NCBI GenBank assembly: GCA_030749275.1
Contig: JASMKJ010000331.1
Coordinates: forward strand, 1-5,944
DNA: 5,944 bases
Source of the DNA: Acidimicrobiales bacterium
Lineage (GTDB): Bacteria > Actinomycetota > Acidimicrobiia > Acidimicrobiales > Poriferisodalaceae
Direction: 5' to 3'
The position numbers were made by a program, and so were the translations under genes. This document shows positions 1-5,637 of this stretch, piece by piece; positions within the stretch are counted from its first letter, which is position 1, and every line of letters starts with the position of its first letter. The notes under the pieces are model-generated. The model made no database searches, was not told where the DNA came from, and worked only from the letters and a program-made list of their open reading frames with translations.

Positions 1-130
1 TATAGGGATCGAACTTCTGCATCGTGACCCGAAGGCCGCGAGCTTTAAGAAGACGCCCAAGTGACGATCCTGTAATCCCTTTACCGAGGCCACTCGCGAC
101 CCCACCGGTAACAAAGATATGTTTAGTCAT
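1..130 (-). CDS. pyrG: CTP synthase, N-terminal fragment (runs off the window)
   Basis: CTP synthase makes CTP from UTP using ATP and ammonia from glutamine, the last step of de novo pyrimidine nucleotide synthesis, in the cytoplasm. Only the first 43 codons are present; the gene continues beyond position 1. The protein begins [20 protein letters not shown] and continues to a KFDPY block at residues 39-43. This matches the start of the amidoligase (synthetase) domain with its glycine-rich P-loop (GLGKG, residues 14-18). The GGVAS version of the loop resembles actinobacterial enzymes. The ATG at 128-130 is the only usable start, because the same frame has a TAA at 161-163 and no start codon in between. 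A GGGA at about 8 bases upstream is a weak ribosome binding site. One oddity is a Gly where most relatives have the second Ser of the SSLGKG loop. The gene lies 116 bases downstream of the preceding gene, so it may be transcribed separately. Confidence 0.95.
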   Translation of the reverse strand, partial: MTKHIFVTGGVASGLGKGITGSSLGRLLKARGLRVTMQKFDPY

Positions 131-146
131 GGTCGAGGTCCCGGAG

Positions 147-157
147 CACTTGAAGTG
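147..157. repeat. 11-base perfect inverted repeat in the pyrG leader
   Basis: CACTT-G-AAGTG is a perfect palindrome with 5-base arms around one central base, ending 17 bases upstream of the pyrG ATG. It is the right size for one dimeric regulator half-site pair, but an 11-base palindrome also occurs by chance. It overlaps the region where the transcript leader would be. A regulatory role is inference only. Confidence 0.3.
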
Positions 158-163
158 AATTTA
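158..163 (-). promoter_or_regulatory. Possible -10 element for pyrG
   Basis: Read on the minus strand this is TAAATT, which fits the TAnnnT pattern of a sigma-70-type -10 box and lies about 28 bases upstream of the pyrG ATG. No good -35 hexamer (TTGACA-like) is found 16-18 bases further upstream, so the call is weak and rests mostly on position in the gap before pyrG. Confidence 0.18.
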
Positions 164-178
164 GCGGCTCAAGTCTCC

Positions 179-202
179 GTTGGTGTTGACCGAAACCAAC
201 AC
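179..202. repeat. Overlapping alternative inverted repeats
   Basis: Two mutually exclusive 6-base perfect stems overlap here: GTTGGT (179-184) with ACCAAC (195-200), and GTGTTG (183-188) with CAACAC (197-202). The RNA could fold either way but not both. On the minus strand the hairpin is not followed by a T run, so it is not a standard terminator for the upstream operon; the only T run (203-206) is on the other side. A regulatory or attenuation function is conjecture. Confidence 0.3.
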
Positions 203-213
203 TTTTCCCACGA

Positions 214-231
214 ATGGGGTGCCCAACCCAT
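214..231. repeat. Short inverted repeat just after the last operon gene
   Basis: ATGGG (214-218) and CCCAT (227-231) form a 5-base stem with an 8-base loop, starting about 15 bases after the stop codon of the membrane transferase gene. The position suits a terminator, but no T run follows it in the direction of transcription (TTCGTGGGAAAAG). It could at most slow polymerase or block exonucleases. Confidence 0.22.
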
Positions 232-246
232 ATCGCGGTTCTCATG

Positions 247-1107
247 TCATGCCTTTGGTTGCCGTGTTCCCGCTTGATCAACTCGACGAAGGAAAGCATT
301 TGCCGCGATTACCTGACTAAAGGAGGTTCGTTCACTTGCAAGGTTCAACGCCGCAAGTGCCGCTAGGAGTAGCCATTGAATAAGCGTTGTGCTTACCAGG
401 ACCGTGGAAAATCCCAGCAAAGCACCGGTGACGTTCACCCCCGTATCGCCCTGCATGTGGCGTTCCATAAGTTCCGACGGGGCCAACCCCGTTGTCGCCC
501 CAACAACACCTGCAGCCCAAACTAGGTGGATAGGCGCATAGGAGTCACCCCAGACAGAGACCGAAATCAGGAGCACCAGAAACCACAAGCAGGAAACTTT
601 CGTCGATCGAGCAGGTGCTCTATCAAAAAGATTGAGCAGATTGGCGCTCAACGCGACGATCGCCGCCCCGCGAGTTAGCTCAACAAGGCCTTCGGTCATA
701 TCGGCTACCAGCACAGCGCCTATCGAGACTGCGACACCTCCGAGTAGCTTTAGCAACCCGGTCGTTATCGCATGCTCAGAATATGATGAGCCAATGTGTC
801 CTCGGAAACCTCCCCCACTTTCTTTTGCACCGGTGTCGTCGATCCACCCCAAAACCCCAAAGACGATGACCAGCATCAACACTGCCACGACATGAGAACC
901 GCGCAGAGAAGCGTCGAAGCCCCAGTAGAGGTTTATGACGACGACGACTTCGATGGCGACGACAATTATGCCTGAAACAGCGAACAGGCTTTGCCCTCGA
1001 TAGTTGTCTTTTCGTAGTCCCCGATGCATCAGATACGGTCCGGTGCGACCCCAAGCTAACAAGGCCGCAACGAGGGCAACAAAGAAGGTGCCTATGACAA
1101 GAATCAC
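247..1107 (-). CDS. MraY/WecA-like polyprenyl-phosphate sugar-1-phosphate transferase, integral membrane
   Basis: Members of this family (glycosyltransferase family 4) move a sugar-1-phosphate from a UDP-sugar onto a polyprenyl phosphate in the membrane, the first step of lipid-linked glycan synthesis. With the GTG start at 1105-1107 the protein has 286 residues and about 8-9 hydrophobic segments. The family motifs are in order: an N-terminal helix then GLRKDNYRG (about residues 30-38); the catalytic Asp pair in GWIDDTG (D90, D91); a Gly-rich loop GFRGH followed by TTGLLK; NLLNLFDRAP (N156, N159, D162); and GDTGVN (D221). The loop and NLxNLxD forms point to a subfamily distinct from true MraY, and the His-rich motif of MraY is not seen. 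The start is set by an AGGAG at 1117-1121 and a 4-base GTGA overlap with the glycosyltransferase stop. The longer ATG at 1161 lacks a ribosome binding site and would force a 58-base overlap. Donor sugar unknown. Confidence 0.82.
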   Translation of the reverse strand: MILVIGTFFVALVAALLAWGRTGPYLMHRGLRKDNYRGQSLFAVSGIIVVAIEVVVVINLYWGFDASLRGSHVVAVLMLVIVFGVLGWIDDTGAKESGGGFRGHIGSSYSEHAITTGLLKLLGGVAVSIGAVLVADMTEGLVELTRGAAIVALSANLLNLFDRAPARSTKVSCLWFLVLLISVSVWGDSYAPIHLVWAAGVVGATTGLAPSELMERHMQGDTGVNVTGALLGFSTVLVSTTLIQWLLLAALAALNLASERTSFSQVIAANAFLRRVDQAGTRQPKA

Positions 1108-1823
1108 CTTTGGGTTCTCCTGACTAGTGCTCGACTTGTTGACTCTAGAGTGCCTCGCCATCCGAGTCGGGACGCGGACGCTCGCAGAACATCGACGAAT
1201 TGCTTGGCCCTATGCACGACCCCTCTCGGCCCACGGCCGGTAGGCAAATGAGAAAATTCAGCTGGAATTTCTTCGATTCTGCCGCCGGCCATATGAACAT
1301 CAACCGTCAAACCAACCTCTAATCCAAAGCGTGGAGCCATAGTGAGCGACCGCATCAGAGAACCTTCGATAGCTCGTTGACCCGACAAAGGTTCCAAGAA
1401 TCTCCGATCGGTTGCATCCAGAAGTATCTCGGCAGCCACTCGTTTCAAGAAACCGAATCCTCGAGACCGTCCTCCGTCGGGGAAAACTCCAATCACCATA
1501 TCGGCGGTGCCGTTTTCCAACGGCTCCAACAACTTCCCAGCATGGCTGGCTGATGCACCGAGGTCGGCATCAATGAGGAGATAGGTTTGTGGTGCTCCTG
1601 AAGCAACTACGCCGGCTAATACAGCGCCACCCTTGCCGACATTGGACTCCAACGTCACGACGCGCGCTCCTGCTTTCGCTGCAATTTCACCAGTGCCATC
1701 GATTGACCCGTCATCAACGACCAACACTTCAACTACGTCGGTGATCTGCAGTAACGCACCGACGGTTGCAGCTACGGAATCAACCCTGTTTTTTGCGGGC
1801 ACTATCGCGACGACGTGCATCAC
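1104..1823 (-). CDS. Family-2 (GT-A fold) glycosyltransferase
   Basis: This is a 239-residue soluble glycosyltransferase, predicted to work at the cytoplasmic face of the membrane with a nucleotide-sugar donor. Visible motifs are IVPAKNR (residues 7-13), the UDP-binding VVDDGS (35-40, D37 and D38), NVGKGGA (61-67), the metal-binding DxD variant DADL (85-88), and a downstream GQRAI (148-152) and FGLEVGL (166-172). This arrangement resembles dolichol/polyprenyl-phosphate sugar synthases and glucosyl-3-phosphoglycerate synthase-like proteins; I cannot choose between them. There is no membrane helix. The gene overlaps the steB-like stop by 4 bases (GTGA), with GTG at 1821-1823; the adjacent ATG at 1818-1820 is an alternative that shortens the protein by one residue. 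It overlaps the next gene by 4 bases. Pairing with a MraY/WecA-like enzyme suggests both act on one polyprenyl-linked glycan; that is inference. Confidence 0.85.
   Translation of the reverse strand: MMHVVAIVPAKNRVDSVAATVGALLQITDVVEVLVVDDGSIDGTGEIAAKAGARVVTLESNVGKGGAVLAGVVASGAPQTYLLIDADLGASASHAGKLLEPLENGTADMVIGVFPDGGRSRGFGFLKRVAAEILLDATDRRFLEPLSGQRAIEGSLMRSLTMAPRFGLEVGLTVDVHMAGGRIEEIPAEFSHLPTGRGPRGVVHRAKQFVDVLRASASRLGWRGTLESTSRALVRRTQR
1117..1121 (-). promoter_or_regulatory. Ribosome binding site deciding the membrane transferase start
   Basis: AGGAG on the minus strand stands 9 bases before the GTG at 1105-1107. It lies inside the end of the glycosyltransferase gene. The upstream ATG at 1159-1161 has no comparable purine-rich site before it, so this element supports the shorter protein. 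Confidence 0.65.
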
Positions 1824-2887
1824 CGGGGATATCGCTCCTCTGCGGTGGGGAGGTCGCCGTAGTGGCCTATCACCGGAAGACGGTCCAACCCAATAAGGAA
1901 ACCGACTCGACCGTCGAAGGAGTCAACATCGTCAAAGGTTGACCACTTTCGGGCGAGATCAGAATCGTTGCGGATCCTGTCAACTACTTGGCCTCTAGGA
2001 ACACTTTGTTTCTGAAGCTCTAAGATCGCGCCAATCCCGCTTCCTCCACGGTCGGAGATCTCTTGGATAAGCGGAACAAAAAAGTCTTGATGGAGGATCA
2101 GATGCGCTGGGTCATTAACTATCAGGATGCGGTTAGCTGCGTCTGATAGATCGTCAATAGTCGATGTGGCCTGGTACCGGTCGTAACGCAGCAACCCTAG
2201 ATCGCTTAATTGACTGAGGAACCCTTCTACCGCTGGGCTCTGGGGGTCTTCGCTGATTTGATCGGCTACAAGCGCCGTCGCCAAATTCGATACGGTGAGA
2301 TCGGCAACTTCCTCGCTGGAGACATCCTTTTCATACATTTCGGCGAGGGCTTGTGACGTTTCTAGGTCGTCGAAATCCATGCTCGGGCGCACCCACAAAG
2401 TCCCAAGATATTCCCCCTCTGATCGGGTCAGAATTTCACGAATCTCCGTGGTGACCAGACGGTCAACCCCCGTCGGTGCTAATAGAACCCAAGCCGTTTC
2501 GCTAAGCCGGCCTCTAGGCATCAGGGTTTCGATGGCGTTGAGAAGAGCATCAGTGTTTTCCCTCTCTAACTCGGCTTGGTTGACTAGGTCCTCTCGTTCT
2601 TTTATGTGTAGCTGGCGAAGATCAGAGAGCTCTGTTAGTTGACGTTCCTCTAACGCGGACATTTCGGCTCGAAGTGCCTCGTTGTTCTGGACCTCTACTT
2701 CTCTTTCTGCAATCGCCTGATCTTTTTGCTCAGCTGCTTCTTCTTGAGCTAGGTCTAACTGATTCACCTGGTCCTCTAATTCATTGACCAAGATCGAGTC
2801 AACGAAAGTTGAACCGAGTGCCAAGCCGATGCCCAAGGCCAGAAAAACTGCGACAACACTGACTATGTGGTAGCGGAGATTAATCAC
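1820..2887 (-). CDS. steB: SteB/MctB-like membrane-anchored coiled-coil protein
   Basis: The family is known as MctB (Rv1698, reported as a copper-resistance outer membrane protein in M. tuberculosis) and as SteB, which works with SteA in corynebacterial cell separation. The N-terminus (MINLRYHIVSVVAVFLALGI, then GLALGS) is the family hallmark: a single uncleaved membrane helix at about residues 5-27. A long charged coiled coil rich in Glu and Gln follows (about 34-125), then a mixed alpha/beta domain outside the membrane. The family's C-terminal block reads TFDDVDSFDGRVG (317-329) and GHYGD (341-345). At 355 residues it is longer than the roughly 310 of the mycobacterial protein, and the extra length appears to lie in the coiled coil. 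It contains no cysteine, so metal binding through thiols is not supported. The GTG at 2885-2887 is the only start, because the steA stop lies 6 bases upstream in the same frame; AGGAA at 2899-2903 is a modest ribosome binding site. The SteB role is preferred from context. Confidence 0.88.
   Translation of the reverse strand: MINLRYHIVSVVAVFLALGIGLALGSTFVDSILVNELEDQVNQLDLAQEEAAEQKDQAIAEREVEVQNNEALRAEMSALEERQLTELSDLRQLHIKEREDLVNQAELERENTDALLNAIETLMPRGRLSETAWVLLAPTGVDRLVTTEIREILTRSEGEYLGTLWVRPSMDFDDLETSQALAEMYEKDVSSEEVADLTVSNLATALVADQISEDPQSPAVEGFLSQLSDLGLLRYDRYQATSTIDDLSDAANRILIVNDPAHLILHQDFFVPLIQEISDRGGSGIGAILELQKQSVPRGQVVDRIRNDSDLARKWSTFDDVDSFDGRVGFLIGLDRLPVIGHYGDLPTAEERYPR
1835..1841 (-). 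promoter_or_regulatory. Ribosome binding site of the family-2 glycosyltransferase
   Basis: AGAGGAG on the minus strand lies inside the last codons of the steB-like gene, 11 bases before the GTG at 1821-1823 and 14 before the ATG at 1818-1820. The spacing favours the GTG, though both are long. The in-gene position fits translational coupling. Confidence 0.55.
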
Positions 2888-2893
2888 CGAACA

Positions 2894-4045
2894 TCACATT
2901 CCTAGATTCAGCCAAAGGGTGCGCAACAGTAGACGAACCGGTTCAGTCACTACTGCTATTACTACCAACGTGAAAATTGCCGAGAGGATCAGAAGGCCCA
3001 AATCGCGTTTGCGGACTTGAGTTCGGTAAAGACGACCCACACCTTTGGCATCAACCAAGATGGATGAGACCTTCATGCGGGTCAAAAATGTTGAAGCCAT
3101 TCCGCGTCGACCTTTATCGAAGAAATCGGCCATCGAAGTATGGGAACCCACCAACACAATGAGTTCTGCTCGCTTTTCGAATGCTATGCGCATCGCTATA
3201 TCTTCACTCGTTCCCAAACCTTCGACGACTCCATAATCGACTCCGAGGCGATCGAGTCGTGTTGAACCTGGTGCTTCGCCCCCTGGGTAAGCATGTACAA
3301 GTAGCTGGGCACCGGAAGTGAGAGCATCTCTTGATACCGAATCGAAGTCGCCAACGATTAGGTCGGGGGTCAGACCTACTTCTAACAACGCATCCGCGCC
3401 CCCATCAACACCTATGAGGACCGGACGCATTTCGCTTACATAGCCGGACCTTTTCAGCGTCGACAGGTCCTCGCGATAGTCGATACCGCGAACAACTACC
3501 AGAACCTGTCGTTGGGCGAGGTCGATGGACAGATCGGGAAGATCAAGGTCATCCGTGACGAGTTCCGGCTCGTTAGCCAAATAATGCAACGTATTCGCAG
3601 CGAAGTCACCGAGTTGTCCTCGTATTGCCTCTCGTGCTAATTCCAGTTTTGCCTCAACTTCTTCGAGCTTCAAAACGTTTCCGGTGCATACAGCCTGTTC
3701 ATCGAGGAGAACCCGGTTGTTGACTACCGACACGGTGTCACCCTCCCGAATTCGGTTGAAAGCACTAGCCCCAATGCCGTCAATCACCGGAATGCCTGAT
3801 TGGAGAAGAGTGAGTGCGCCCTGAGCTGGATACTTACCGGACAGACTATGGGAGGCGTTTACGACAGCGCCTACCCGAGCCGCGACCAGCCCTTCAGCCG
3901 CCACTCGATCGAGATCTTCATGGTCGATGACAGCGATCTCACCTCGTTGTAGTCGAGGTATCAAATTCTTCGTTCGTCGGTCGACGCGAACCTTGGCTCG
4001 AAGGGTGCCACTTCCGTCAGCTAACTCGCGGCGCCTTAGTCTCAC
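2894..4045 (-). CDS. steA: SteA-like cell-division/cell-separation protein with thiamine-pyrophosphokinase-like domain
   Basis: SteA is a septum-associated protein of actinobacteria that works with membrane-bound SteB in cell separation; the biochemical activity is unclear. This copy has 383 residues. The N-terminal half carries family blocks such as DRRTKNLIPRLQRGEIAVIDHEDLD (start 22) only in part quoted here as RRTKNLIPRL and GEIAVIDHEDLDRVAAE, then NASHSLSGKYPAQG (63-76) and GIPVIDG. The thiamine-pyrophosphokinase-like domain shows GVDGGAD (212-218) and PDLIVGDFDS (227-236). It is followed by the strongly conserved TSEDIAM (279-285), FFDKGRRGMASTFLTR (308-323) and DAKGVGRLYR (332-341). 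One hydrophobic helix (about 349-370) close to the C-terminus anchors it to the membrane. The GTG start at 4043-4045 overlaps the recN stop by 4 bases, with GGAG (4052-4055) 6 bases upstream. The gene after it encodes the expected partner, SteB, in the same frame. Confidence 0.92.
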   Translation of the reverse strand: MRLRRRELADGSGTLRAKVRVDRRTKNLIPRLQRGEIAVIDHEDLDRVAAEGLVAARVGAVVNASHSLSGKYPAQGALTLLQSGIPVIDGIGASAFNRIREGDTVSVVNNRVLLDEQAVCTGNVLKLEEVEAKLELAREAIRGQLGDFAANTLHYLANEPELVTDDLDLPDLSIDLAQRQVLVVVRGIDYREDLSTLKRSGYVSEMRPVLIGVDGGADALLEVGLTPDLIVGDFDSVSRDALTSGAQLLVHAYPGGEAPGSTRLDRLGVDYGVVEGLGTSEDIAMRIAFEKRAELIVLVGSHTSMADFFDKGRRGMASTFLTRMKVSSILVDAKGVGRLYRTQVRKRDLGLLILSAIFTLVVIAVVTEPVRLLLRTLWLNLGM

Positions 4046-5637
4046 GGTTGACTCCGGTTCTTCAGCGCTTCTTGCAGAAGTTCCGCTGCATGCTCCTTGC
4101 CAGTCTCAGAATCGGGCTGGCCTGCCAGCATACGGGCTAGCTCACGTACCCGGCTGTCGCCTTCAACCTCAACAACAGTCGACACAACCTTCGAGCCATC
4201 ATCAATCTTGTCAACTACAAGATGCTGATCACCGAATGCAGCTACCTGCGGTAAGTGAGTGACGACAAGGACTTGGTGATCAGCACCCAGTCGACTCAAT
4301 GCCTTACCAACAGCATGTGCAGCTGCACCGCCTATACCGGCATCTACTTCATCGAAGATCAACGTCGGCGGGCCAGCGGTAAGAACCAACCTCAGTGCAA
4401 GCATTACTCTGGCAAGTTCCCCTCCGGAGGCAACCTTGGAGAGACCGTGCCAGTTGGTACCACTGTTCGCGCGGAACATAACCTCCACGTCGTCGGCGGG
4501 GTCATCACCATCCACTTTGACTGACAAGCTCGCGTGTTCAAGCGCGAGATCTGGGAGGTAACGGTTGACCTCTTCAGCAAGCCGCGGTGCGCCTTTCCGT
4601 CGAAGTTCAGCAACCGCCTTTGCTTGTTTTTTCATCTGAGTTCGGGCCTCATCAAGTTCCATCTCTAACTTCGCGGCGTTAATCTCATGATTTTCTAGCT
4701 TTTCGAGCCGCTGAGAAGCCTCAATCTGATAGGCCATGACTTCGTTGATCGTGTCACCATATTTTCTTTGCAAATCGATCAGCAGCTGTCGACGTTCGCG
4801 GACTTCAGTTAGGCGCCTCGGGTCGTCTTCTATGGCGTCAACTACGTCCCGCATCGCCGCACCAATGTCAGACACCTCCGCCTGAAAGCCTCTTAGTCGT
4901 TCGGTTAGCTCTCGATACGGCAAGCGATCGGCAAGGCTGGCAATGACTTCTCCGACCGTGTCAACCAGCCCGTTGTCTCCACTGATCGTCTCCCGAGCCC
5001 GCGTTCCGTGCTCGATGTGCTCAGACGCGTCAGCCAAAATATCTTCGAGATCAGCGAGAGTTTCGGGCTCCGATGGATCCGACAGTTGAGCTTGTTCGAG
5101 TTCGGTGATTTGAAACCGAAGCAGGTCGATTTCGCGGGCTCGAGATTTAGCGTCTCCTCCCATTTCGTCGATTTGGTCCAGTAATCGCCCAACTGCACTC
5201 CGAGCATCGTTGAGCGGTGCAAGTTCAATTCGCGCGTGCTGATCGAGGGCGGCTCGCTGAACTTTTTGTTGTAATAGGGACTGGTGTTGGTGCTGGCCGT
5301 GCAAGTCGACCAGTACCGATCCCGCCTCCGCTAACTGGGAAGCCCCGGCAAGAGCTCCGTCGAGATAAGCCCTACTGCGTCCTTCGGCGGGGATCACGCG
5401 CCGTAGGATGACCTCTGCCCCTTCGGGTGTTGCAAAGCGGCCCTCAATTGTCGCTTCCTTGGCGCCGCTTCGCACCATTGAGGGGTCAGCCTTCTCTCCT
5501 GTTAGGAGTTGGATAGCTTGGACCACCATCGTTTTGCCTGCTCCGGTTTCGCCGCTAAGGACACTGACTCCCGGACCGAGAACCAATGACGACGACTCAA
5601 TTACCCCTAGATTCTGGACAGAGAGTTCCAGAAGCAT
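4042..5637 (-). CDS. recN: DNA repair protein RecN (SMC-like ATPase)
   Basis: RecN is an SMC-like ATPase that binds DNA ends and helps RecA-dependent repair of double-strand breaks. At 531 residues it is complete but slightly shorter than the usual 550-590. In order: N-terminal ATPase half with Walker A GETGAGKT (29-36, K35), the family block LVDLHGQHQHQSLL (109-122), and two helical arms that form the antiparallel coiled coil (about 130-345). The C-terminal ATPase half has the signature SGGELAR (404-410), Walker B TLIFDEVDAGIGG (425-437, D429 and E430) and the switch His in VVTHLPQVAAF (H461). No zinc hook is present, as expected for RecN. The ATG at 5635-5637 shares one base with the nadK stop (TGATG) and has AAAGGA 6 bases upstream. 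Adjacency to nadK is a widely conserved bacterial arrangement. No SOS box can sit directly before it because nadK occupies that space, so any damage control must act from further upstream. Confidence 0.97.
   Translation of the reverse strand: MLLELSVQNLGVIESSSLVLGPGVSVLSGETGAGKTMVVQAIQLLTGEKADPSMVRSGAKEATIEGRFATPEGAEVILRRVIPAEGRSRAYLDGALAGASQLAEAGSVLVDLHGQHQHQSLLQQKVQRAALDQHARIELAPLNDARSAVGRLLDQIDEMGGDAKSRAREIDLLRFQITELEQAQLSDPSEPETLADLEDILADASEHIEHGTRARETISGDNGLVDTVGEVIASLADRLPYRELTERLRGFQAEVSDIGAAMRDVVDAIEDDPRRLTEVRERRQLLIDLQRKYGDTINEVMAYQIEASQRLEKLENHEINAAKLEMELDEARTQMKKQAKAVAELRRKGAPRLAEEVNRYLPDLALEHASLSVKVDGDDPADDVEVMFRANSGTNWHGLSKVASGGELARVMLALRLVLTAGPPTLIFDEVDAGIGGAAAHAVGKALSRLGADHQVLVVTHLPQVAAFGDQHLVVDKIDDGSKVVSTVVEVEGDSRVRELARMLAGQPDSETGKEHAAELLQEALKNRSQP

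Larger units (their letters stand above)
131..246. other. Intergenic region upstream of pyrG
   Basis: This is the only non-coding gap of any size in the window; every other gene junction overlaps or is 6 bases apart. It separates the stop codon of the membrane transferase gene from the pyrG ATG. No open frame, tRNA or known riboswitch is visible. It holds three short inverted repeats (147-157, 179-202 and 214-231). None is followed by a run of T in the direction of transcription, so no intrinsic terminator can be called. A pyrG promoter or leader is the natural thing to expect here. Confidence 0.7.

Noticed and set aside
179..206. Intrinsic terminator after the operon (stem followed by TTTT)
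   Set aside because: The T run follows the stem only on the plus strand, where no gene needs termination; on the transcribed strand the T run is absent.
776..1054. 92-residue minus-strand frame inside the membrane transferase gene, considered as a sign of frameshift
   Set aside because: The main frame carries all catalytic motifs and membrane helices without a break, so there is no frameshift and this frame is a shadow.
2295..2642. 115-residue plus-strand frame opposite the steB-like gene
   Set aside because: The protein is Ser/Arg-rich low-complexity sequence, the complement of the Glu-rich coiled coil, with no family features.
1820..2887. Naming the coiled-coil protein as a copper transporter
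   Set aside because: The copper role is known for one mycobacterial member; this sequence has no Cys or His/Met cluster, and its partner gene is steA, so the cell-separation role is the safer reading.
3927..4262. 111-residue plus-strand frame opposite the steA/recN junction
   Set aside because: It contains Gln/Ser/His-rich text with no motif and covers conserved codons of both real genes.
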